Positions 7,565-14,199 of a stretch of 33,652 nucleotides of DNA are shown piece by piece; within the stretch, counting starts at the first letter, position 1; the number at the start of each line of letters is the position of its first letter. A program made the position numbers and the translations under genes. The notes below the pieces were generated by a model. That model saw only the letters and a list, made by a program, of their open reading frames with translations. It ran no database searches and was not told where the DNA came from. This stretch comes from a virus: positions 1-33,652 of IMG/VR virus record IMGVR_UViG_3300025914_000473; one strand, 5' to 3'.

Positions 7565-8893
7565 TTATTTAATTATTGTATCAGGATTATTTATGATATC
7601 ATCTTCAACGGTCGGCATTACATTGTCAGGACTGACTTTTGTAATAATCTTTTCACTTGCTGCTTCACCAATTGTTTTAACACCATCAGGAATAGAGATG
7701 TCAGTAATGAATCCTTCTTTCTTCAATTTGATTCTAACTTCCTCTTGCGTCATGCTGTTTGTAATGATTTGTTCGTTGGTAAATACTGTATCCAATGGGT
7801 CGCTATCTTTTACATCAATATCACAATTTGGAAAGTTTGTCGAAAGGATTTTATTGAAGATTTTCAACAGAATTTTTCTTGCTGGCTTTACATAAGTCTT
7901 CATAAAGGTTTGTACCCCTTGGTTAAATTCATTGGTATTGCCAAGCTTTGCAGCACTGGTTACACCAAAAATATTTGGTGCTGAAATCCTGTGACCAACA
8001 AAAATGCTATCTCTTACACTGTCAGCTAAGACCGTAAACATTTTGTCGAGGTCTGGTTGCTGTATTGGCGTAATTACAGGTGAATCATTGTCGCTATCGG
8101 AAAATGTTATTAATGCCCTTCCTGTATTTGAGCTACCACCGAATTTTGAATTTATTTTTTCCTCAATCTCAATTTCTTCATCTTCAGTTTCTGGTTGTCC
8201 GTTGCGAAAATTTATCATCAAGCTTGGAAACATTCCGTTTTTAATATTAGCTCTATTGAAGTTTTGAATTTCAATATTGGTTTCAATTGCTTGCAATGAC
8301 CCAACATAGCCGGGAACAGGGTATGTATCTCGTGTAAGTGTTCCCCTGTAATAAAATATCTTGGTTCCCGTCTTGTCAGCTTCAGTATATAAATCATATT
8401 CGATAACCTTTATTTTACTGTTAGTTCTTGGATTCCAGTCTCTTGAATATTTTAGTTTGCTTTGTGTTAAGTCAAATCTGAATTTAGGAATTGATACATA
8501 ATATATACCTGCAATCTCTCCGCCTAGTTTTGTATATACTATCTGCAATGCGAACCCCCCAAATATTTCAACGTCTTGGGCACATTTTCGGAATATTTCT
8601 TCGAGGCTGTCACCTTGGGGGTTGCAGCTTTCAATGAATGATTCAATTTCTTTGTTGTCTGATTTGCTTATCAATGCTTCTCCACAAATGAAATTTGTCT
8701 TCCCAATAATTAGAGAATTGTTTACTGAACTATTCGTAAAGCAATTCCATAGGTATTCTGGATAAAGATTGTCATCGCCATAAGTTAAGTAGCCGCCTTT
8801 GTCTTTATTTTCTCTTACAAGCGGAACAGCATAGTTAGGCTGGTTGATGGCAAGCAATGTGCTTTTAAATCTTGTTGGGTTGTCAATTGGCAT
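7565..8893 (-). CDS. Portal protein
   Basis: The 442-aa product fits the phage portal family: N-terminal NYAVPLVRENKDKGGYLTYG with a Y-P-E-Y-L segment, a central alpha/beta region (EEIFRKCAQDVEIFGGFALQIVY, then IYYVSIPKFRFDL), an acidic crown-like segment (TEDEEIEIEEKI), FGGSSNTGRALIT, and the stem-like helices DKMFTVLADSVRDSIFVGHRI followed by IFGVTSA. Twelve copies would form the DNA channel at the capsid vertex and dock TerL. Its position is unusual: it lies after the tail, protease, scaffold and capsid genes rather than directly after TerL. Confidence 0.85.
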   Translation of the reverse strand: MPIDNPTRFKSTLLAINQPNYAVPLVRENKDKGGYLTYGDDNLYPEYLWNCFTNSSVNNSLIIGKTNFICGEALISKSDNKEIESFIESCNPQGDSLEEIFRKCAQDVEIFGGFALQIVYTKLGGEIAGIYYVSIPKFRFDLTQSKLKYSRDWNPRTNSKIKVIEYDLYTEADKTGTKIFYYRGTLTRDTYPVPGYVGSLQAIETNIEIQNFNRANIKNGMFPSLMINFRNGQPETEDEEIEIEEKINSKFGGSSNTGRALITFSDSDNDSPVITPIQQPDLDKMFTVLADSVRDSIFVGHRISAPNIFGVTSAAKLGNTNEFNQGVQTFMKTYVKPARKILLKIFNKILSTNFPNCDIDVKDSDPLDTVFTNEQIITNSMTQEEVRIKLKKEGFITDISIPDGVKTIGEAASEKIITKVSPDNVMPTVEDDIINNPDTIIK

Positions 8894-8899
8894 AGGGTT

Positions 8900-9310
8900 T
8901 TAGGAATTATAATCTGAAGGTGAAAACACCTTTTTAGTTTTGTTGGTTGGTGTAAAGTTTATTGCGACCTTTTTGCTGCCAATACATTTCATTTTGCCGG
9001 TCTCAACGAGATTTAAACCATCGGGAAGCAAAACGCCATTTGGGTTTTCATAAACTGAATAGTTGTAAAAACCTTCAAGATGCATATTCACTTCACCTGC
9101 CATTGGGTCAACTGTTCCAAACTTGTGAGATATGCAAAACTTGTTGTATCTATATTGGCTTGTTGATACATCTGTAACCACACAATAGAATGATACTTTG
9201 CTTACTTCATTTGTAAATACCAATAAGTATTTGTTAGTTATATTTCTTTTCTTTTCAGCAAGCGTTACAACTATGTTTTGATTAAGGGTATCTTGAAATA
9301 TTAATATCAT
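8900..9310 (-). CDS. Hypothetical virion-associated protein of Bacteroidota phages
   Basis: The 136-aa product starts with a beta-rich segment (MILIFQDTLNQNIVVTLAEK) and then NKYLLVFTNEVSKVSFYCVV, a pattern I associate with small structural proteins found near portal or tail genes in Bacteroidota phages: a strand pair, an F-T-N turn, a YRYNKF segment, and a GFYNYSVYENPNG near the end. It lies 6 bases upstream of the portal gene. The hairpin terminator just upstream (9328-9358) means it is probably transcribed partly from read-through. Exact role unknown. Confidence 0.6.
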   Translation of the reverse strand: MILIFQDTLNQNIVVTLAEKKRNITNKYLLVFTNEVSKVSFYCVVTDVSTSQYRYNKFCISHKFGTVDPMAGEVNMHLEGFYNYSVYENPNGVLLPDGLNLVETGKMKCIGSKKVAINFTPTNKTKKVFSPSDYNS

Positions 9311-9327
9311 TATGGTCTAGGTTTATC

Positions 9328-9358
9328 AAAAAAGCCTCTGCCAATAGGCAAAGGCTTT
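9328..9358 (-). terminator. Rho-independent terminator after the tail tube gene
   Basis: On the minus strand the RNA would form GCCTTTGCC (9355-9347), loop TATT, GGCAGAGGC (9342-9334), with one G-U pair, followed by six T residues (9333-9328). It lies 30 bases beyond the stop codon of the 9388-9918 gene and before the 8900-9310 gene. It would reduce transcription of portal and downstream genes relative to capsid and tail tube. Confidence 0.8.
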
Positions 9359-9387
9359 AGTCTTATTTCGTTTTAGTTATTTAATAA

Positions 9388-9918
9388 TTATGGAGCAATG
9401 ATTGCACTAGTCATCAAACTAGCAGGAACTTCGAGCGCCAAATCTGGTTCTTCACCTGACAGGGTAAACTTATAACCGTTAAAATCTCCAAAGGCTTTAC
9501 CAGCTTCAGCACCACCGGCACTAAGGGTTAAACCATTACCTGAACCAACCAGCCAATATTTACCAGCGTTTGTTAAAACGATAGCACAAGTATCAGTTTG
9601 AGAAAGAGATTTAAATTGATTTCTCTTTGTTACCTCAAGTTTTGAGAACTGCAAGGCAATTTCTGGCTTGTAATACACGGTGTTGTTATCAGTGCTAACT
9701 TGAGATTGTTCAGTAAATGAGCCACTGTGTTTAATAAATGAATATGTATAGAATAATCCACCGGGAACCATTGTGATTCCGCTAACTGTTCCTCCGGTAA
9801 CGGAGACGGTTACAGCAGATAGCGCTTTGTATTCCGCAACGTAAACGGCTTTTATACCGCCCGGCTGCTTATCGGTGCAATCTATAGTGATGTTTGTAAA
9901 AGTGCTACATAGAGCCAT
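9388..9918 (-). CDS. Putative major tail tube protein
   Basis: The 176-aa product starts MALCSTFTNITIDCTDKQPGGI and is a compact alternating beta protein: KAVYVAEYKAL, a GGTVSGIT turn, LFYTYSFIKHSGSFTEQSQV, a charged helix around residues 87-100 (LQFSKLEVTKRNQFKSL), then GKYWLVGSGNGLTL and FGDFNGYKFTLSGEEPDLALEV. This is the arrangement of a tail tube or other abundant structural subunit in Bacteroidota siphoviruses. It directly follows the major capsid gene and is followed by a strong terminator, consistent with high expression of these two genes. A head decoration protein is the main alternative. Confidence 0.6.
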   Translation of the reverse strand: MALCSTFTNITIDCTDKQPGGIKAVYVAEYKALSAVTVSVTGGTVSGITMVPGGLFYTYSFIKHSGSFTEQSQVSTDNNTVYYKPEIALQFSKLEVTKRNQFKSLSQTDTCAIVLTNAGKYWLVGSGNGLTLSAGGAEAGKAFGDFNGYKFTLSGEEPDLALEVPASLMTSAIIAP

Positions 9919-9940
9919 AGGGTAAAGGATTTATAAATAT

Positions 9941-9962
9941 GAAAGGGGAATGAACCCCTTTC
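9941..9962. other. Perfect 8-bp stem-loop between capsid and tail tube genes
   Basis: GAAAGGGG (9941-9948) and CCCCTTTC (9955-9962) flank a 6-base loop. Neither side has a T-run of the usual length, so this is more likely an mRNA-stabilising or processing hairpin, or a weak attenuator, than a full terminator. Confidence 0.5.
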
Positions 9963-9981
9963 AATTTGTTATTAGTTTTGA

Positions 9982-10935
9982 TTAGTGGAAATAAACTACT
10001 TCAGTTGGGAATTTAACCTGTGTACCTGCTTTGAAGTCGATGTTAAGTCTTACAGTTCTTTGGTCTTGTGAACCCCAGATTTCAATTTTGTCTTCCTCGT
10101 CACTATTATCGGTTCCAAAAAATAAATTTGAAGTTCTTCCGGCAATTATACTTGCACCTATGATAGTGTTTGTATTTGATTGGATTGTGCTGTTAAGACC
10201 CGGCAAAGCCACGACCTGAACACTTGTACCCGGAATATAGATTGTATAATCAGCAGACATTGAAGGGTCAATGTGATAGTTATTTGCACTAAGCAATGCT
10301 TGTACATATAATCTATAAACATCCATGCCAACGAAGATTTTAAAATCATCTTTGTCAATTACTGTGAAAGGAGCCGCCATATAAACACCTGTGATTGCAC
10401 TTACAACATTTGATGAAGTAATAGCGGTAATACCATAAGTGTTACCAGTAGCGTAGCTGCCTGATGTACCACTGATAATTTTAATAAGACCATCCCATTT
10501 ATTGGTATCTGCGTTTGTGTTACCTGTGAAAGTATCACCCTGCCAAATAGCGGTTTCAATCTTAGCAGCCATTTGAGCTGATAAGTTATCAGTAAAGATT
10601 TTTTCAAAAGGCAAATCCAAAGTGTTCCCCGGCTTCAATTGATATTGGGTATATTTTGCGTTAAGTGCTTTAGGACATAATTCTTCTTGAACTACAACTT
10701 CTTTAACAACTAAATTTCTCTGCCCAAAAGAAACAGTACCAGCAGCATTGAAACCGCAGTTTGTACCATCTTGGAAAGTGAATGAATTATCAAAGGTGTT
10801 AAGTGCATAAGATGATTTAATACCCTGAAGGATAGTTAAATATTTAAGGCTTCTTGCACCTAAAACGGTTTTCGCCATTAGGTCGTCTTGTGTTTGATTT
10901 ACGAAATCTGTAAGGGCTGCTACATTATATGCCAT
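9982..10935 (-). CDS. Major capsid protein (HK97 fold, Bacteroidota phage type)
   Basis: The 317-aa product starts MAYNVAALTDFVNQTQDDLMAK. It has a run FDNSFTFQDGTNCGFNAAG, then FGQRNLVVKEVVVQEELCP, a helical LPFEKIFTDNLSAQMAAKIETAIWQGD (spine helix and following WDGL), a TVIDKDDFKIFVGMDVYRLY segment resembling the A domain, and a closing NIDFKAGTQVKFPTEVV. These match the capsid-type proteins of Bacteroidota siphoviruses. It lies after the scaffold-like gene and before the tail tube candidate. No separate N-terminal delta domain is apparent, consistent with the separate scaffold gene upstream. Confidence 0.8.
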   Translation of the reverse strand: MAYNVAALTDFVNQTQDDLMAKTVLGARSLKYLTILQGIKSSYALNTFDNSFTFQDGTNCGFNAAGTVSFGQRNLVVKEVVVQEELCPKALNAKYTQYQLKPGNTLDLPFEKIFTDNLSAQMAAKIETAIWQGDTFTGNTNADTNKWDGLIKIISGTSGSYATGNTYGITAITSSNVVSAITGVYMAAPFTVIDKDDFKIFVGMDVYRLYVQALLSANNYHIDPSMSADYTIYIPGTSVQVVALPGLNSTIQSNTNTIIGASIIAGRTSNLFFGTDNSDEEDKIEIWGSQDQRTVRLNIDFKAGTQVKFPTEVVYFH

Positions 10936-10977
10936 AGGATTAGGATTTTTTGTTTTATAGGGTTAGCTATATTTTTT

Positions 10978-11715
10978 TTAGCTAATGTTATTTTGTTTAT
11001 TAAAAGCTTGAGCCATACGGTAAGCTTTTGTGTTAGTTAATTCAGGTGGAACTGGTTTTCTAAAAGATGTTATTTCAGTTTCAATTGGTGACCCAGCCGG
11101 TTGTTTAGATAATTTTGTTACGGTTTGAGCAATTTGATTGACTGCTTCAAGTGTTTCCTTATGTGATTGGAAAAAGGCTGGATAGCCAAGAATAGCTGCT
11201 TGAATATCTTCAATAGCTTTCCAAACAGGTCTTAGTTTTAAGTCAATGAGAGCTGAATCTTCTGCTATTTCAGCAGCGTCTTCTGCAATCTCATCAGCGG
11301 GGGTTTCTGTTGCTTCCTCCGCTAGACTTCCTTCAGGCGCTGTTGTTGCAGATTGCTTTACTTCAGTTTCTGAAGATTGGGTTGTTCCAGTTGCTGTGTC
11401 GCCACTGGTTGCAGGTTCATCTGCTTTTGCTTGAGCTTGTGGAATTGGGTTATCAGTTGAGGCTGGCTTTTGAACCGCTGAATCATCAACGCTTGCAAAT
11501 ACGCCATTTGCAATTGTGAATTTTAAGCCGCTTTTGGTTTTGTATTCACCATTTGCAAGGAGGGAAGAATTCCCAGCGGCATCAAGTAAGACGATATCAG
11601 CACCAACTTTTAATTCAGAATATTCTATCAAGGAGCCGTCTAAGAGGGGTTCATTTGTCAACTTTACAGAGCTTGTCAGTTGTATAGCCCTTTTTATTTT
11701 CTGTATAAAATTCAT
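10978..11715 (-). CDS. Putative capsid scaffolding protein
   Basis: The 245-aa product has an N-terminal beta region (LLDGSLIEYSELKVGADIVL ... NGEYKTKSGLKFTIANGVFAS) seen in proteins next to capsid genes of Bacteroidota phages. It is followed by a long disordered, Ala/Thr/Pro/Glu-rich linker (about residues 85-155) and a helical segment (LKLRPVWKAIEDIQAAILGY, then HKETLEAVNQIAQTVTKL), ending in a basic tail. An extended acidic linker with C-terminal helices is usual for scaffolds, and the gene sits immediately upstream of the major capsid gene. It starts at a divergent region shared with the HEPN-like gene. Confidence 0.65.
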   Translation of the reverse strand: MNFIQKIKRAIQLTSSVKLTNEPLLDGSLIEYSELKVGADIVLLDAAGNSSLLANGEYKTKSGLKFTIANGVFASVDDSAVQKPASTDNPIPQAQAKADEPATSGDTATGTTQSSETEVKQSATTAPEGSLAEEATETPADEIAEDAAEIAEDSALIDLKLRPVWKAIEDIQAAILGYPAFFQSHKETLEAVNQIAQTVTKLSKQPAGSPIETEITSFRKPVPPELTNTKAYRMAQAFNKQNNIS

Positions 11716-11848
11716 AGAAATATAGAATGAGCATTAGCTCACTATATACTATATATGGGGTCGGACATTTATTTGTCATAACCCTGAATCTTAGGGCATT
11801 TGGTTATTAGAATTATTTACTGGAACTTTGAATTTAAATCTGGAAAAA
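11716..11848. promoter_or_regulatory. Divergent control region between scaffold gene and HEPN cassette
   Basis: These 133 bases separate two divergent genes. They contain the inverted repeats TGAGC-ATTA-GCTCA (11728-11741) and CCCTGA-atc-TTAGGG (11782-11796, one mismatch). TATATA-type runs occur at 11742-11756. Plus-strand TTTG words at 11773 and 11800 are possible -33 elements, but no exact TAnnTTTG stands at the right distance, so I do not name a promoter. Confidence 0.4.
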
Positions 11849-12538
11849 ATGGAGAATCCAAGTGACAGTAAGATTACTTTGAACGAAAAACTTAAGATGC
11901 AGTTTGAAGAACTTGATATTGCAAAGAGAAATCTTGTTGAGGGGGTTGATAAAAATATTTTGGCAGTTGAGGAGGATATATATGAAAATAGAAGCTTTTA
12001 CGAGAAAATGAGAAATCACGGAATAAGAAGATTTGATGTTTTATTTAATATTGTTTTAAATTCATCGATAGTAAGTGCAGACCTTGTTTTGTTGTCATCT
12101 CAGATTCGCCTAAGTAACCGAAGGTTCGAAAAGGTTTTATATGCGCGAATGTTAGCAATGATTGTAATTGAATTCTTAAATGACATAAGTACACCTCTTG
12201 GGCGGGACTTAGTACGAGAACTTAAACAAAATAACTACATAGAGCACGTGGAGGCTATAAACAACATAAATAAAGAATTTGCGGAAATAAGGAAGAAGCA
12301 TCAGTCTGTGCTTACGTCAATAAGAAATAATATAGCCGCCCATAAAACAAAAGACGGCTTGAATCTCATCAATCAGATATTCAGTTTAGACCCAAATGAT
12401 ATAGTTGCATTGACGATTGATGTAATGAATGTCAATACTAAATTAAACAAAGAAACTACAGCTATTTATTATCTTATGCTTGAGGAAGCCAAGTTAAAAA
12501 AGGCCAACGACCCCAATTTTAAACCAGAATCTAAATAG
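11849..12538 (+). CDS. HEPN-like protein, first gene of a reversed two-gene cassette
   Basis: I chose ATG 11849 (229 aa); the longer frame would need a TTG at 11828. The product is almost all helical and soluble. Residues 157-166 read SIRNNIAAHK, giving the R-x5-H pattern (Arg159, His165) typical of HEPN RNase domains, at the start of a helix after a long amphipathic helix pair (HVEAINNINKEFAEIRKKHQS). Many HEPN proteins are RNA-cutting toxins of defence or toxin-antitoxin systems. It is transcribed against the surrounding virion operon, 7 bases upstream of a DUF2806 gene. HEPN assignment rests on the motif and helical layout, not on a search. It could instead be a non-catalytic HEPN partner. 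Confidence 0.6.
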   Translation: MENPSDSKITLNEKLKMQFEELDIAKRNLVEGVDKNILAVEEDIYENRSFYEKMRNHGIRRFDVLFNIVLNSSIVSADLVLLSSQIRLSNRRFEKVLYARMLAMIVIEFLNDISTPLGRDLVRELKQNNYIEHVEAINNINKEFAEIRKKHQSVLTSIRNNIAAHKTKDGLNLINQIFSLDPNDIVALTIDVMNVNTKLNKETTAIYYLMLEEAKLKKANDPNFKPESK

Positions 12539-12545
12539 GCTTGAA

Positions 12546-13586
12546 ATGGATATTAAAGCAGATATATCAACAGAAGTAAAAATACCGTTCATAGAGAAAT
12601 TTTTGGACCTCGTGGGTAAGTATTTCGGTAAAAAAACGAAGCAAAAATACGATAAACAGGATATTGACACGGAGGTATATAGGAGGGAAATGTTAGGTAA
12701 CCCTTCAGCAGATGAGATTAAACAGATTTCAAATGCAATAAAGGAAAATGGATTAGAAATTTCATCATTAGATTATAAGGATGGGAAAGTGCAAATTTCT
12801 GCCGCAAAACCTCTAAATGCAATTGATGTCAATTTAGAGCATTCGGTTAATTTGCTTAATAGAACCCAAGAACGTGTGTTAACGCAACAATTGAAAAAGC
12901 AAAGCAATCTTGAAAGTATTTTAGATGCTACGGTAGCAGAGCTACAGAATGAGCCTGATGTGAGCAGCGAGCCGGTAGCGGATGAATGGATGGCTGAATA
13001 TATGGATTTTGCTGGAGATGTCACAGACAAGGACATGCAAAATATTTGGGCTAAAATTTTAGCGGGCGAGATTAAAAGACCTAAGACTTATTCGTTAAGA
13101 ACACTGGAAGTTCTGAGAAAGTTATCCAAGGAAGAGGCTGAAATAGTCCTTAGGATTGCCAGTTTTGCAATAAGGAATAATAAAGAATATTTTCTTGCCA
13201 ATCTTTATGCGGGTTATCCAGAAACAATAGGATTTGGCTTTTTGGAGATTTCAAGTTTAGTCGAATCGGGAATATTACAGGAAAGAACGGATGGCCGATA
13301 TTTTATAAGCGCAAATCAAACTGGCTTGGTAAAGTTTATTTTAGGTGATGTAGTTATGATTGTACAGAACAAAACCGGCCAAGAAATTATTATTCCAATC
13401 ATTGCATTTACACGGGCGGGGTCTGAAATTTTGAGATTAATCACGGCTGTTCCTAATTTGCCATATTTTTATGAAGTTATGGGTACTATTAAAAGACCAG
13501 ATGTGGTGATTCAACTGGCAAAAATTATAACCAATGATGGAATTAATATCACGCACGAAAATCCTGTTGAAGCTTTTGACAATTAA
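12546..13586 (+). CDS. DUF2806-like protein, second gene of the reversed cassette
   Basis: The 346-aa product has a charged N-terminal region (residues 1-60) with a short helix bundle, a middle segment (about 95-135) that looks coiled, and a clear DUF2806-type core at about residues 143-210: DEWMAEYMDFAGDVTDKDMQ, then IWAKILAGEI, RPKTYSLRTLEVLRKLS, EEAEIV. The rest is alpha/beta with two hydrophobic stretches (LVKFILGDVVMIVQ, IIIPIIAFTRAG). DUF2806 has no assigned reaction; the core resembles the motif shared with abortive-infection alpha and related families. The start is 7 bases after the HEPN-like gene, so the two are surely co-transcribed. The 3' end overlaps the convergent protease gene by 38 bases. 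Confidence 0.75.
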   Translation: MDIKADISTEVKIPFIEKFLDLVGKYFGKKTKQKYDKQDIDTEVYRREMLGNPSADEIKQISNAIKENGLEISSLDYKDGKVQISAAKPLNAIDVNLEHSVNLLNRTQERVLTQQLKKQSNLESILDATVAELQNEPDVSSEPVADEWMAEYMDFAGDVTDKDMQNIWAKILAGEIKRPKTYSLRTLEVLRKLSKEEAEIVLRIASFAIRNNKEYFLANLYAGYPETIGFGFLEISSLVESGILQERTDGRYFISANQTGLVKFILGDVVMIVQNKTGQEIIIPIIAFTRAGSEILRLITAVPNLPYFYEVMGTIKRPDVVIQLAKIITNDGINITHENPVEAFDN

Positions 13587-14187
13587 AGTCGTGAAGCAAG
13601 TCATACAATTCATTTAGTATTTCCTGATTTGATTTTTCTTTCAATGGTGCCACTTCTGCCATATTGAATAAGCCGGATATGCTAAACCCGTTAAAGATTC
13701 CTGCTTTACATTGCTCCCAAATAGAATTGTCTTCTACGTAGTATGAGCCATACCAATCACCTTCAGATAGTGGTTCTGCTTCTGTTGTTGGCGTTAATAT
13801 TCCTCTTGATGAATCGATTTGGAAATTTTCAAACAATGTAATGCCATTCAATAGAATGCCATTGTGTTCAGTATCTACATTCTGTGCTTTGTGATTTCTT
13901 TGAAACTTAATCATTGCTTTAAAAATATCTTCTTTGGTTGCAAAAGTTAAGTATTCAAAACCATCGTCATTCCTGTAAATCATTTTGTTTGCAGCCATAA
14001 TAACGCCGCTTACAATTCTCCTTTCATGGTCTTGAATCCTGAAGTCCAATTTCTTAATATCCTTATTGAATTTTAAAAATGTCTTTTCGGTTGCAGGTGA
14101 TTCCACAAAAGAAATGCTGAATACCCCTGTTGAATCTTCTTGGTTTTCGTCTACTATCATTTGATAGATTGGTAATTGTTTGGTCAT
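13549..14187 (-). CDS. XkdF-like prohead maturation protease
   Basis: The 212-aa product resembles the phage serine protease XkdF family (Peptidase_S78_2). It has IYQMIVDENQEDSTGVFSIS and FVESPATEK at the N-terminus, RRIVSGVIMAANKMIYRNDD, the FEYLTFATKEDI segment, NVDTEHNG (His108) followed by LFENFQID (Glu120), and IFNGFSISGLF with Ser169. His108 and Ser169 are candidate catalytic residues. It would cut the scaffold and/or capsid during head maturation. It lies between the tape measure and the scaffold, with the HEPN/DUF2806 cassette inserted just after it; the last 12 codons or so overlap the DUF2806 gene on the other strand, so its C-terminus may have been altered by that insertion. Confidence 0.7.
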   Translation of the reverse strand: MTKQLPIYQMIVDENQEDSTGVFSISFVESPATEKTFLKFNKDIKKLDFRIQDHERRIVSGVIMAANKMIYRNDDGFEYLTFATKEDIFKAMIKFQRNHKAQNVDTEHNGILLNGITLFENFQIDSSRGILTPTTEAEPLSEGDWYGSYYVEDNSIWEQCKAGIFNGFSISGLFNMAEVAPLKEKSNQEILNELYDLLHDFNCQKLQQDFRA

Positions 14188-14199
14188 AGTATTTGTTTT

